Positions 16,857 to 26,027 of a stretch of DNA of 44,688 nt are shown in pieces. Both the position numbers and the translations under genes were made by a program. A model generated the notes under the pieces. It was not told the DNA's origin, ran no database searches, and saw only the letters and a program-made list of their open reading frames with translations. Source of the DNA: Bacteroidota bacterium (GTDB taxonomy: Bacteria > Bacteroidota > Bacteroidia > B-17B0 > Aurantibacillaceae); NCBI GenBank assembly GCA_963169355.1, contig CAUJCR010000021.1, positions 1 through 44,688 of the forward strand, in the 5' to 3' direction. Numbering within the stretch: the first letter of the stretch is position 1; every line of letters starts with the position of its first letter.

Positions 16857-17729
16857 CTAATCTAGTACTAATTTTCTTGAAACAACTTGCTTTTCGTTAA
16901 TTATTTCGATTGTATAAAATCCTTTTGAAAATGATTTTACATCTATTTGATAATTTAAAGTAGGTGAAGCATTTTTAATTTTATCTTCATATACTATCTT
17001 TCCCGAAACATCATACAGTTTAATTAATAACGACGAACCTAACTCTCTTACAAACGAAATTCTTAAATTATCAGTAGTAGGATTAGGTAATATCTTAATC
17101 AAATTATCAAGATTTGTTTCTGATAACCCTGTATAAACACCACTAAAGGATAAATCATCAATCCATAAATAATCATTATTGGCTGGAAAAAGTCCGCTTG
17201 CTTCAAAATAAATGATACACGAATCAGGTGCATTAGTATCTACATAACTTAATGGAACACTAAAGTTTTGCCAACTCATTGCCATACCCTGTAATTTTAA
17301 ATTACCATTAGCCACTGGCACACGTACTTGATTAACATTATCCCAACGTGTTAAATAAACTTTTACAGAGCCTTGACTGGTATCAAAAATCATGTGTTGC
17401 CATTTTCCAGTTAAGTTCAATGGTTTTTGAGAAAACGGGAAACCCGATTTTGGTAATTTAGTTACTGAATCTAAAACGCCACTTACTGCTATTGCATTAA
17501 TTACAGATGAACCATACGTTTTTGAAGTTAATTTTAAATATGAATTACCTGGATTTCCTGGTGTTCCCTTAGTTACGGTTTGAACTGTATAAGTATTATT
17601 TAAAGTTCCCCAACTATTTGGTACACTATAAGTAGAAACAGCTGTCCAATTTTCGAAGCTTGCATTAGGTATTTGTGCAAACAATCCAGTTGGTAAGAAA
17701 ACAAATAAAAACAGTCTTAGTTTTTTCAT
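16857..17729 (-). CDS. Secreted protein with T9SS type A sorting domain
   Basis: The 290-residue protein starts with a signal peptide (1-18), followed by IPNASFENWTAVSTYSVPNSW, an opening typical of Bacteroidota carbohydrate-binding-like secreted proteins, and a beta-sandwich region (about 20-200). The C-terminal 80 residues are a type IX secretion sorting domain, with LPNPTTDNLRI, KLYDVSGKIVY and FSKGFYTIEI motifs and a final VVSRKLVLD. It should be exported by Sec, moved through the outer membrane by the T9SS, and attached to the surface or released. It stands alone between the metal operon and ftsH. Its ligand is unknown. Confidence 0.85.
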   Translation of the reverse strand: MKKLRLFLFVFLPTGLFAQIPNASFENWTAVSTYSVPNSWGTLNNTYTVQTVTKGTPGNPGNSYLKLTSKTYGSSVINAIAVSGVLDSVTKLPKSGFPFSQKPLNLTGKWQHMIFDTSQGSVKVYLTRWDNVNQVRVPVANGNLKLQGMAMSWQNFSVPLSYVDTNAPDSCIIYFEASGLFPANNDYLWIDDLSFSGVYTGLSETNLDNLIKILPNPTTDNLRISFVRELGSSLLIKLYDVSGKIVYEDKIKNASPTLNYQIDVKSFSKGFYTIEIINEKQVVSRKLVLD

Positions 17730-17790
17730 ATTCTAAATATTAATTAAAACCTAAGTTACAATAATATTTAGTCAGAAACAATAGCAAGTT

Positions 17791-19920
17791 TTAAACCATA
17801 TTTTCTGTATTATCAGTTGTAGGAGGAACGATATTTGTTTCGATTGTTTCGTTTACTTTAGTTTCCACCTCAGGTTCTTTATCAAAAGGGCGTTTCCCAA
17901 AAATAGCTTCTAAGTCTTCTTTAAAAATCACCTCTTTTTCTAATAATTTTTCGGCTAATTGTGTTAACTTTTCTTTATTAGCTAATAAAATAGCTTTGGT
18001 TCTTGCATAGGCAATATCAACCATTTTCTTAACCTCTTCATCTATCGTTTTAGCAGTACTTTCGCTATATGGTTTGCTAAAACTATATTCACTTTGTCCT
18101 GAACTATCGTAATAACTTATATTACCTATTTTTTCGTTTAAGCCATAATATACTACACTGGCATAAGCTTGACGAGTTACTTTCTCTAAATCGCTTAATG
18201 CCCCAGTTGAAATTTTACCAAAAATAACTTCCTCGGCTGCTCTTCCACCTAAAGCTGCACACATTTCGTCAATAATTTGTTCGGTAGTTGTAATTTGGCG
18301 TTCTTCGGGTAAATACCAAGCCGCGCCTAATGAACGACCACGAGGCACAATGGTAACTTTAATCAATGGCGAAGCATGTTCGCACATCCAACTCACCGTT
18401 GCATGACCTGCCTCATGAAAAGCAATGGTACGTTTTTCGGCAGGAGTAATAATTTTATTTTTCTTTTCTAAACCTGCAATTACTCTATCTACGGCATCTA
18501 AAAAGTCTTGCTTATTAACTTGTTTTTTATTAGAACGAGCTGCAATTAAGGCTGCTTCGTTACAAATATTGGCAATATCAGCACCGCTAAATCCAGGGGT
18601 TTGTTTGGCTAAAAACTCCACATTTACCGAATCATCAATCTTAATTTTTTTCAAATGCACTTTAAAAATTTCTTGACGTTCTACTACATCTGGCATATCT
18701 ACATATATCTGTCTATCAAAACGACCAGCACGCATTAACGCTCTATCTAAAATATCGGCACGATTGGTAGCAGCTAATAAAATAACACCGCTGTTGGTAC
18801 CAAAACCATCCATTTCGGTTAACAACTGATTTAATGTATTTTCTCTTTCATCATTACCGCCAGTAGCTGCATTTTTACCACGAGCTCTACCTATTGCATC
18901 AATTTCATCAATAAAAATAATACAAGGCGATTTTTCTTTCGCTTGCTTAAATAAATCTCTAACCCTTGAAGCACCTACCCCAACAAACATTTCCACAAAA
19001 TCAGAACCTGACAATGAGAAGAAAGGCACTTTAGCTTCGCCAGCCACTGCTTTAGCTAATAAAGTTTTACCAGTTCCTGGAGGACCTACCAACAAAGCGC
19101 CTTTAGGAATTTTAGCACCTAAGTCGGTATATTTTTTTGGATTTTTCAAGAAGTCCACAATCTCCATTACTTCAATTTTTGCACCGTCTAAGCCTGCTAC
19201 ATCATTAAAGGTTACGTTTACGTTAGAGTCTTTATCAAACAATACAGCCTTAGATTTTCCGATATTAAATATTTGTCCAGGTCCACCTGCTCCACCGCCA
19301 CCCATACGACGCATCATAATAATCCAAAAAACAATCATAATAGCAATTGGTAATAACCACCCCATGTGATCAGACCAATTAGTACGTTCTTCGCTAGACG
19401 GTGCCACCCTCAATGTCTCGGGAATATTCGCATTAGTTTGAACAGAACGTACTTGCTCTAAGAAATCTTTGACATCAGGAATTGACATTCTAAAATGAGG
19501 TCCTTTGATGGCCTTTGGATTTGGGAAAAGTGGAACTACCTTGCCTGTTTTAGAATCAACATACGCATAACGCGGTAATGAAAGGCTATCTGTTTTGATA
19601 GTAATTTCAGCCACCTTGTTATTAACTATAACTATTGACTGCACATCGCCTTTAGCCAACATGTCTTGCTCAAATTTTATTTGATCCACCTCATGGGTTC
19701 TACCTTCAAAATCTTGACCAAAAAATACAAAGGTGAGAAGTGCTAATATAACTAAACCGTAAATCCAATAAAATGTATTTCCTCCATTATTATTGCCACT
19801 CCCTCCAAATGGATTGGAAGATTTTTTCCCAAACTTTTCCTTCATTTTCTCAAATTGCTTTTTTCTTTCCTCGTCAGCCGAAGGCTTATTGTTAGAAGTA
19901 TTTTGTTGTTGATCGCTCAT
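17791..19920 (-). CDS. ftsH: ATP-dependent zinc metalloprotease FtsH
   Basis: FtsH degrades misassembled membrane proteins and regulatory proteins. The 709-residue protein has two transmembrane helices (about 50-67 and 186-203) around a periplasmic domain, then an AAA+ module with Walker A GPPGTGKT (279-286), Walker B in IIFIDEID (about 334-341) and the SRH arginines near R400/R403, and an M41 protease domain with the zinc motif HEAGH (502-506). The N-terminal cytoplasmic segment is unusually long and rich in Asn, Gln, Lys and Gly, and the C-terminal tail is acidic; both are common in Bacteroidota. It lies 44 bases downstream of rsfS and is probably co-transcribed with it. Confidence 0.97.
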   Translation of the reverse strand: MSDQQQNTSNNKPSADEERKKQFEKMKEKFGKKSSNPFGGSGNNNGGNTFYWIYGLVILALLTFVFFGQDFEGRTHEVDQIKFEQDMLAKGDVQSIVIVNNKVAEITIKTDSLSLPRYAYVDSKTGKVVPLFPNPKAIKGPHFRMSIPDVKDFLEQVRSVQTNANIPETLRVAPSSEERTNWSDHMGWLLPIAIMIVFWIIMMRRMGGGGAGGPGQIFNIGKSKAVLFDKDSNVNVTFNDVAGLDGAKIEVMEIVDFLKNPKKYTDLGAKIPKGALLVGPPGTGKTLLAKAVAGEAKVPFFSLSGSDFVEMFVGVGASRVRDLFKQAKEKSPCIIFIDEIDAIGRARGKNAATGGNDERENTLNQLLTEMDGFGTNSGVILLAATNRADILDRALMRAGRFDRQIYVDMPDVVERQEIFKVHLKKIKIDDSVNVEFLAKQTPGFSGADIANICNEAALIAARSNKKQVNKQDFLDAVDRVIAGLEKKNKIITPAEKRTIAFHEAGHATVSWMCEHASPLIKVTIVPRGRSLGAAWYLPEERQITTTEQIIDEMCAALGGRAAEEVIFGKISTGALSDLEKVTRQAYASVVYYGLNEKIGNISYYDSSGQSEYSFSKPYSESTAKTIDEEVKKMVDIAYARTKAILLANKEKLTQLAEKLLEKEVIFKEDLEAIFGKRPFDKEPEVETKVNETIETNIVPPTTDNTENMV

Positions 19921-19964
19921 ATAAATTTTCTAAAAAGAGTTCTTAGTTTAACTTAAATAAATAG

Positions 19965-20537
19965 TTAGTTGATATGTGTAATTTCTGCATCTGCCCACAA
20001 TGCCTCTAAATTATAATAATCGCGTGTATCTCTTAATAACACATGTGCCACAATATTGATATAATCTACTAAAATCCATTCGGCATTTTGAAATCCTTCG
20101 CTATGATATGGTTTCTCTCCTGTTTTTTTAGTAACTACATCTACCATCGCATCTGCAATTGACTGAACGTGTGTGTTACTATCGGCATCGCATAACACAA
20201 AATAATCGGCTACTCTATTTTCTAATTTTGTTAAGTTTAATATCGTTATGTTTTTTGCCTTCTTTTCTTGCATACCTAGCACCACTGCTTCTAATAAACT
20301 AGTGGTTTGAGATTTAGTACTTGTTTTCTTTGGACGTTTAGAGCCAAGAGTATTTTTTTTCTTACTCGCACTATTAATTAAACGATTGGCTTCTTTTTGG
20401 GCTTTTTCTTTTTCAGTAGCCGTACTTTTAGATTGCTTTTTGGTAGCAGCTTTTTTAGGACTTGCTTTTTTAGACGGTGCTGCTTTTTTGGCTGCCGACT
20501 TTTTTACAACTGATTTTTTTACCGTTTTTTTTATCAT
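19965..20537 (-). CDS. rsfS: Ribosome silencing factor RsfS with basic N-terminal tail
   Basis: The C-terminal 110 residues (about 80-190) are an RsfS/Iojap domain, with LLEAVVLGMQEKKAKNITIL, NRVADYFVLCDADSNTHVQS and GFQNAEWILVDYINIVAHV. RsfS binds ribosomal protein uL14 and blocks subunit joining when nutrients are scarce. Ahead of it is a tail of about 78 residues made mostly of Lys, Ala, Ser and Thr (for example KKSAAKKAAPSKKASPKKAA), resembling histone H1 tails, which most RsfS proteins lack. The start at 20537 is the only one that includes this tail, and the composition is too strongly biased to be chance readthrough. It may contact rRNA; that is inference. It is divergent from birA. Confidence 0.9.
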   Translation of the reverse strand: MIKKTVKKSVVKKSAAKKAAPSKKASPKKAATKKQSKSTATEKEKAQKEANRLINSASKKKNTLGSKRPKKTSTKSQTTSLLEAVVLGMQEKKAKNITILNLTKLENRVADYFVLCDADSNTHVQSIADAMVDVVTKKTGEKPYHSEGFQNAEWILVDYINIVAHVLLRDTRDYYNLEALWADAEITHIN

Positions 20538-20546
20538 ATTTTATAG

Positions 20547-20576
20547 TTGCGAATAATTTTCCGTTTTATATTTTTG
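20547..20576 (+). promoter_or_regulatory. birA promoter
   Basis: TTG at 20547-20549 and TATTTTTG at 20569-20576 are 19 bases apart, a good Bacteroidota promoter. The leader to the ATG at 20618 would be about 38 bases. Confidence 0.55.
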
Positions 20577-20617
20577 TTTCCTATTCTGCAAAGAACAAAT
20601 TTAACCTTTTTACCCGA

Positions 20618-21382
20618 ATGGAAACACTGTTTATCGGAAAGAATACGCTTTTTTTACCTGAGGTGGAAAGTACCAATACTTATGCCATGAACCTGTTAAG
20701 GAATGTTAATACCATTGAGGGAACTACTATTATTACCGATCATCAAACAAAGGGAAAAGGACAAAGAGGTAGCCTGTGGAATAGCAATATAGCGCAAAAC
20801 CTCACAACCTCCATTATTTTAAAACCACACTTTTTAAGCATCAACGCCTCATTTTATTTAAGCAAAATAAGTGCGTTAGCGGTGCATGACGTATTGACTG
20901 AAATTTTTGCTAATCGCCATTATGACATTAAAATAAAATGGCCAAATGACATTTTGATTGATAAACAAAAAATTGCAGGTATCTTAATTGAAAATAATTT
21001 CTCACACACCAACATACAAAGTTCGGTGTTAGGCTTTGGTATTAATGTTAATCAAACTGATTTTGATAACTACAACCGACAAGCCACCTCTATCAAACTT
21101 TTATTAAATCAAGATTTTGAGAGAGATGAATTATTACAAAAACTCTGTATAAATTTAGAAAAGTGGTATTTAAAATTAAAAGAAGGCAAACAAGCCCTAA
21201 TTGATGAATATTATTTTAAAAACTTATACTTAATGCAACAAGTTGCCATGTTTGCCGATGCTAATGAAAAACGATTTATGGGAAAAATAAAAACAATTAC
21301 ACCTAAAGGGCATTTGGTGCTTGAATTAGAACATGATGTGATTAAGGAATTTGATGTAAAAGACATCCGATTTTTAAGCTAA
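20618..21382 (+). CDS. birA: Biotin--[acetyl-CoA-carboxylase] ligase
   Basis: The 254-residue enzyme activates biotin to biotinyl-AMP and attaches it to carboxylase carrier domains. The catalytic domain starts with VESTNTYAMNLL and contains the biotin/ATP loop GKGQRGSLWNS (normally GRGRxGRxW), the segment IKWPNDILIDKQKIAGILIE with its adenylate-binding lysines, and GFGINVNQ. There is no N-terminal helix-turn-helix, so it is a monofunctional type without repressor function. The ATG at 20618 is preferred over an in-frame start at 20477 that would overlap rsfS and add a hydrophobic stretch unlike the family. A good promoter lies just upstream of 20618. Confidence 0.92.
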   Translation: METLFIGKNTLFLPEVESTNTYAMNLLRNVNTIEGTTIITDHQTKGKGQRGSLWNSNIAQNLTTSIILKPHFLSINASFYLSKISALAVHDVLTEIFANRHYDIKIKWPNDILIDKQKIAGILIENNFSHTNIQSSVLGFGINVNQTDFDNYNRQATSIKLLLNQDFERDELLQKLCINLEKWYLKLKEGKQALIDEYYFKNLYLMQQVAMFADANEKRFMGKIKTITPKGHLVLELEHDVIKEFDVKDIRFLS

Positions 21383-21441
21383 GAAATAATTGATTATTGA
21401 TACTTAAAGCGTACCTTTACCATTTATTAAATTTATAATAA

Positions 21442-22569
21442 ATGACCGTTGATTCACTTTTAAAGCGTGCCGAAAATTTAGAATTTTTATCCATTGAAGA
21501 AGGAATGTTTTTGTACCAACACGCCTCTACTTCGGCACTAATGTTTGTGGCCAATCATATTAGAAATATTAAAAAAAATAATTCGCCTAAAGTTACTTGG
21601 CAAATAGATAGAAACTTAAACACCACCAATGTGTGTATTGCCAATTGTAAGTTTTGTAATTTTTATCGCATTCCAGGTCATGCCGAAAGTTACATTACCG
21701 ACATTGAAACTTACAAGCAAAAAATAGAAGAAACCATTAAATACGGTGGCGATCAATTATTATTACAAGGCGGACATCATCCCGATTTAGGTTTGAGTTT
21801 TTATGTTAATCTTTTTAAAGAATTAAAATCATTGTTTCCGCAAATAAAATTACACGCTCTAGGCCCGCCCGAGGTGGCACATATTACCAAGCTCGAAAAA
21901 TCAACCCATACTGAGGTTTTAAAAGCATTAAAAGAAGCTGGCCTAGATAGTTTACCTGGCGCAGGAGCAGAAATTTTAAACGATAGAGTACGTCGCCTTA
22001 TCTCAAAAGGAAAATGCACAGGAAGAGAGTGGTTAGATATTATGCGTGCTTGCCACCAATTAAATATCACCACATCGGCTACAATGATGTTTGGCCATGT
22101 AGAAACCATTTACGAACGCTTTGAACATTTAGTGTGGTTGCGAGAGGTGCAAAGCGAAAAGCCAAAAGATGCAAAAGGATTTTTAGCCTTTATTCCTTGG
22201 CCTTTTCAAGATGACGGCACCTTATTAAAAAGAGTAAAAGGCATCTCTAACAATGTAAGTGCCGACGAATACATTCGTATGTTAGCGCTTAGCCGCATTA
22301 TGTTACCAAATATTGAAAATATACAAGCATCGTGGTTAACCGTAGGAAAACAAACCGCACAAATATGTTTACATGGTGGCGCTAATGATTTTGGAAGTAT
22401 TATGATAGAAGAAAATGTAGTGAGTGCAGCTGGTGCACCGCATCGTTTTACTTATAAAACCATTCAAGATGCTATTAAAGAAGCTGGCTTTATTCCTCAG
22501 CTCCGAAACCAACAATATGGAGAAAGAGAGTTGCCTGTAAACATTCAGGAACAAACTATCAACTATTAA
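21442..22569 (+). CDS. mqnC: Cyclic dehypoxanthine futalosine synthase
   Basis: MqnC is a radical-SAM enzyme of the futalosine pathway to menaquinone; it cyclises dehypoxanthine futalosine. The 375-residue protein has the CX3CX2C cluster at C65, C69 and C72 (NVCIANCKFCNFYR), then GGDQLLLQGGHHPDLGL, HALGPPEVAHI, GLDSLPGAGAEIL and TSATMMFGHVET, all characteristic of MqnC. MqnE, the closest relative, differs in these segments. Its presence implies that this organism makes menaquinone by the futalosine route rather than the classical Men pathway of many flavobacteria. It stands alone; other mqn genes are not in the window. Confidence 0.92.
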   Translation: MTVDSLLKRAENLEFLSIEEGMFLYQHASTSALMFVANHIRNIKKNNSPKVTWQIDRNLNTTNVCIANCKFCNFYRIPGHAESYITDIETYKQKIEETIKYGGDQLLLQGGHHPDLGLSFYVNLFKELKSLFPQIKLHALGPPEVAHITKLEKSTHTEVLKALKEAGLDSLPGAGAEILNDRVRRLISKGKCTGREWLDIMRACHQLNITTSATMMFGHVETIYERFEHLVWLREVQSEKPKDAKGFLAFIPWPFQDDGTLLKRVKGISNNVSADEYIRMLALSRIMLPNIENIQASWLTVGKQTAQICLHGGANDFGSIMIEENVVSAAGAPHRFTYKTIQDAIKEAGFIPQLRNQQYGERELPVNIQEQTINY

Positions 22570-22650
22570 TTCAAATCTCTTAGTTGTTGAAGTTATTTGA
22601 TTAGTTTTTTCTACTAACAAATAGTTATGATTTTTTTTGGGGGGCTTAGA

Positions 22651-22682
22651 TTTATAAAATAAATGTACAAATAAAAAATGAA
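22651..22682. repeat. 32-bp direct repeat, copy 1
   Basis: These 32 bases (starting TTTATAAAATAAATGTAC) recur at 23255-23286 in the same orientation with one substitution (position 22669, A versus G). The copies flank the small secreted orphan gene at 22804-23154. The repeat may mark the borders of an inserted segment. On the minus strand it contains TACATTTA, close to a -7 box. Confidence 0.7.
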
Positions 22683-22803
22683 TTATAAGCCAGTTACTTC
22701 ATTCAACAAATTATTAGGTTGAAGTGGGACTTTGATAGCTTTTATATGTTTGTAGTTGAGAGGTGTACAAAGTTTTTCGTGATGGTCTGATTCATAGGGG
22801 AAA

Positions 22804-23154
22804 TTATTTTTTCTTTTTATTTTTGTCAGTCACAGGAAGCGTTTCAGCTTGTTTTATAATATTTGGGTCAACATTATTTTCTCCAACTCTTTCTCTTGTT
22901 GAATAGATAACATAACCGCCCGGCCCAATTTGTTCCTTAGTTTCAAAATATCTTATTTGTATTGGTCCGCCAGGAGTCCCCTTACCAAAAACCACCTTTT
23001 CTAGATATATCTTTCCAGTTCCATCTTTTATAATGTTTACGTCATAAATCCAAGTTTTCTCTCTTTTTTTTGTATTGGTAGTCTTTTGAGCTAATCCAAG
23101 GTTTGAAATTAATAACAGAATAAATAATCCAAATAATTTTCTATATTCCTTCAT
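22804..23154 (-). CDS. Small secreted protein of unknown function
   Basis: I do not recognise this 116-residue protein. It has a clear signal peptide (about 1-22, ending LGLAQ), a basic stretch, then an alternating beta-rich body (TWIYDVNIIKDGTGKIYLEK) with the glycine-rich FGKGTPGGPIQIRYF and IGPGGYVIYSTRER, and a lysine-rich end. It is probably periplasmic or released. It runs opposite to mqnC and truA, and lies between two copies of a 32-bp direct repeat in a region richer in G and C than its surroundings, so it may have arrived as a small gene insertion. Confidence 0.65.
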   Translation of the reverse strand: MKEYRKLFGLFILLLISNLGLAQKTTNTKKREKTWIYDVNIIKDGTGKIYLEKVVFGKGTPGGPIQIRYFETKEQIGPGGYVIYSTRERVGENNVDPNIIKQAETLPVTDKNKKKK

Positions 23155-23254
23155 TTGACTTTATAATTATTGTGTTATGTTTTAGGTCTCGACAACTTGG
23201 ATATAACGCCAGCCAGTGAAAAAACTCAATTTAATTAACACAAGCTGTTTGCTA

Positions 23255-23286
23255 TTTATAAAATAAATGTACGAATAAAAAATGAA
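23255..23286. repeat. 32-bp direct repeat, copy 2
   Basis: Second copy of the repeat at 22651-22682, 31 of 32 bases identical. It lies about 100 bases upstream of the orphan gene start on the minus strand, where its TACATTTA could serve as a weak -7 box. Confidence 0.7.
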
Positions 23287-23473
23287 AAACAAGCAAAAGC
23301 TATTCAGTTGGGTTGAAAGCCTTCCCATATTATTTTACAACCTAACAGATGATTCCGTGCAATATAAACTTCATTTTGCGCGACCCGTAAAGCGTCGAAA
23401 CCTTAGCGATTGTAAGCAGTTATTCTATCGTCTAATTTGTTAATCACCCCTATCATGATTATAAAACTATTAG

Positions 23474-23481
23474 TATCTTTG
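23474..23481 (+). promoter_or_regulatory. truA -7 box, leaderless arrangement
   Basis: TATCTTTG is a full consensus match and ends 4 bases before the truA ATG at 23486, which is about where transcription should begin. The mRNA would have no 5' leader. No -33 box with normal spacing is visible. Confidence 0.55.
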
Positions 23482-23485
23482 CCAA

Positions 23486-24250
23486 ATGCCTCGCTATTTT
23501 GTTCAATTAGCATATAATGGTGCCAATTATAATGGTTGGCAAATTCAGGAAAACACCCCAAACACCATACAAGAGGTGTTGCAAAATAAATTATCTCTTG
23601 TTTTTTCGGAAACTATAGATGTAGTGGGATGTGGGAGAACTGACACTGGGGTTCATGCAAAAGATTACATAGCTCATTTTGATTCTACTAAGCCTCATCT
23701 ACATTTACCAGAGAGCAATAGTGTTTACAAACTCAATAAAATTTTACCACATGATATTGCCATTAAATCTATAAGAAAGGTTACAGACAATGCCAATGCT
23801 CGCTTTGATGCTATTGAAAGAAGTTACGAATATTATTTACATCAAAGTAAAAATCCATTTCTTACCCAGCAATCTCTTTATGTATTTGGAGCAATAGATT
23901 TTGAAGCGATGAATCTAGCAGCCTCTTATTTACTAAACGTTACTGAATTTACAAGTTTTAGTAAAGTAAATACGCAAACATATACTAATAATTGTAAGGT
24001 TACATACGCACAATGGCATTGTATTAATGAGCATGAATATGTTTTTAAAATTTCAGCTAATCGTTTTTTAAGAAACATGGTAAGAGCAATTGTAGGCACA
24101 CTACTTGATGTTGGTAAACACAAAATAAGCCTCGAAGAATTTAAAACAATTATTGAGCAAAAAAATCGTTCGGAGGCGGGCATGTCGGTACCAGCACATG
24201 CGCTTTTTTTAACCAATATTTTATATCCTGAGCACTTATTTAATGACTGA
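23486..24250 (+). CDS. truA: tRNA pseudouridine(38-40) synthase
   Basis: TruA converts uridines 38 to 40 in the anticodon arm of many tRNAs to pseudouridine. The 254-residue protein begins RYFVQLAYNGANYNGWQIQ, has the catalytic aspartate D53 in CGRTDTGVHA, and carries the conserved FRNMVRAIVGTLLDVG-like motif in the C-terminal half (FLRNMVRAIVGTLLDVG). Length and ends fit the family, and the start is fixed by the conserved N-terminus. Its last 8 bases overlap the ABC transporter start, so the two are translationally linked. Confidence 0.95.
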   Translation: MPRYFVQLAYNGANYNGWQIQENTPNTIQEVLQNKLSLVFSETIDVVGCGRTDTGVHAKDYIAHFDSTKPHLHLPESNSVYKLNKILPHDIAIKSIRKVTDNANARFDAIERSYEYYLHQSKNPFLTQQSLYVFGAIDFEAMNLAASYLLNVTEFTSFSKVNTQTYTNNCKVTYAQWHCINEHEYVFKISANRFLRNMVRAIVGTLLDVGKHKISLEEFKTIIEQKNRSEAGMSVPAHALFLTNILYPEHLFND

Positions 24251-26021
24251 GCCTAAAAAGAATAATACAATAGATTTTAATTTACTTAAACGTATTTTAT
24301 CTTATAGCAAACCCTATAAGTTATTATTTGTTTTGGCAATTAGTCTTACACTTATATTGGCCACAACAGCTATTATTAGACCTTTATTAATAAATAAGAT
24401 GCTGAATTGTGTGGGGGTAACGGATATTAATGACAGCGATTATATTCCTGATATTGAAAAAATGGGTTACATCAATCAAATGGGGCTTATCTTAATTGCT
24501 GTATTGCTACTTGAATCTATCTTACAGTTTTCAAACATTTATGTTACCAATTTATTAGGACAAAACATTGTTAAAGATTTAAGAATGCAAGTTTATGCGC
24601 ATATTTTAAAATTAAAGAACACATATTTCGACAATACACCTGTAGGTATGTTAGTTACTAGAGCTATCTCAGATATTGAGAGTTTAAGCGATGTGTTCTC
24701 GCAAGGCTTTATTGTTATTTGTGGTGATTTACTCATGCTATTAGTATTTATTTCTGTTATGCTTTTTAAAAATTGGGCTTTAGCATTAGTTACTTTTATC
24801 ACAATTCCATTACTACTCATTGCAACTAACTTATTTAAAAATGGAATTAAGAAAACGTTTACTGACGTTAGAAATGCCGTATCAGCTCTTAATACATTTA
24901 CCAACGAACATCTTACAGGCATGAGAATTGTGCAATTATTTAATCGCGAGAAAGTAGAGTACGAAAAATTTAAAGAAATAAACCAAAAACATAAAATGGC
25001 TAACATCCGTTCTATTTGGTATTACTCTATCTTTTTCCCAGTTGTTGATATTTTATCAGCCGTTTCAATAGCCTTACTCATTTGGTTTGCAGGTATTAAA
25101 TCAAATACTTACCACATAAAATTGGGAGATCTTACTTTTTTTATCATGATGATTAATATGATGTTTCGCCCAATACGTATGTTAGCCGACCGATTAAACA
25201 CATTACAAATGGGCATTGTATCTTCTGAACGAGTATTTAAAATTTTAGATACCACTGAAATTATTGAAGATAAAGGAACAAGTCCAATAAAAGACATAAA
25301 TGGTGAAATTGAATTTAAACAAGTGTGGTTTGCATATAAAGACGACAATTATGTTTTACGCGACATTTCGTTTAAAGTGCAAAAAGGTGAAACCATTGCT
25401 ATTATTGGAGCTACCGGCGCTGGAAAATCAAGTATCATAAATTTACTGAGTAGGTTTTATGAAATAAACAAAGGACAAATTTTAATTGATGATAAAGACA
25501 TAAAGTCATATCCTTTACAAGATCTTCGAAAATCAGTAGGTGTAGTTTTACAAGATGTGTTTTTGTTTAACGATACCATTCTTAATAATATTACCCTTCA
25601 TAATCCAGCCATTAGTTACGAAGATGTTGTTACTGCCGCCAAAAAAATTGGCATACATGAATTTATTGAAGCATTACCGCAATCTTACCAATACCAAGTA
25701 AAAGAACGTGGTACAATGTTATCTGCAGGTCAGCGACAATTGATAGCGTTTGTAAGAGCTTATGTTTACAATCCTCCTATTTTTATTCTTGACGAAGCCA
25801 CTTCTTCAATTGATCCTGAGACAGAAAAACTAATTCAGAAAGCCTCTATCGAACTTGCTAAGAATAGAACGTCGATTATAATTGCGCATCGCTTAACTAC
25901 CATTAGCCATGTTAATAAAATTATGGTGATGGAAAAAGGGCAAATTATTGAATATGACGATGCTAATACCTTGCGCCAAAAAGTAGATGGTATTTATAGC
26001 AAGATGCTAGAATTACAATAA
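24243..26021 (+). CDS. MsbA-like ABC exporter (fused membrane and ATPase domains)
   Basis: A 592-residue half-transporter of the type that works as a homodimer. Six transmembrane helices lie in about 1-325 (ABC type 1 exporter fold), followed by the nucleotide-binding domain (about 350-592) with Walker A GATGAGKS near 389-396, Q-loop LQDVFLFND, signature LSAGQRQ near 492 and Walker B FILDEATSSID near 514. The family includes lipid flippases and multidrug exporters; the substrate cannot be told from sequence alone. The signature has LSAGQ in place of LSGGQ, which is common in this subgroup. It overlaps truA by 8 bases. Confidence 0.92.
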   Translation: MTEPKKNNTIDFNLLKRILSYSKPYKLLFVLAISLTLILATTAIIRPLLINKMLNCVGVTDINDSDYIPDIEKMGYINQMGLILIAVLLLESILQFSNIYVTNLLGQNIVKDLRMQVYAHILKLKNTYFDNTPVGMLVTRAISDIESLSDVFSQGFIVICGDLLMLLVFISVMLFKNWALALVTFITIPLLLIATNLFKNGIKKTFTDVRNAVSALNTFTNEHLTGMRIVQLFNREKVEYEKFKEINQKHKMANIRSIWYYSIFFPVVDILSAVSIALLIWFAGIKSNTYHIKLGDLTFFIMMINMMFRPIRMLADRLNTLQMGIVSSERVFKILDTTEIIEDKGTSPIKDINGEIEFKQVWFAYKDDNYVLRDISFKVQKGETIAIIGATGAGKSSIINLLSRFYEINKGQILIDDKDIKSYPLQDLRKSVGVVLQDVFLFNDTILNNITLHNPAISYEDVVTAAKKIGIHEFIEALPQSYQYQVKERGTMLSAGQRQLIAFVRAYVYNPPIFILDEATSSIDPETEKLIQKASIELAKNRTSIIIAHRLTTISHVNKIMVMEKGQIIEYDDANTLRQKVDGIYSKMLELQ

Positions 26022-26027
26022 GAATAC

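Larger units (their letters stand above)
23155..23485. other. Gene-free region between the orphan gene and truA
   Basis: About 330 bases without a credible gene. It holds copy 2 of the 32-bp repeat (23255-23286), a TATAACGCCAGCCAGTG segment near 23201-23217 that recalls intergenic sequences next to small mobile genes in Bacteroidota, and the GC-richer stretch 23375-23420 with short inverted repeats (CGAC/GTCG around 23381-23398; CTTA/TAAG around 23402-23416). The truA -7 box is at its right edge. Confidence 0.5.

Noticed and set aside
22631..22644. Run of eight Ts and six Gs as a phase-variable tract
   Set aside because: It is not inside or directly before a gene start, so no switching effect can be supported.
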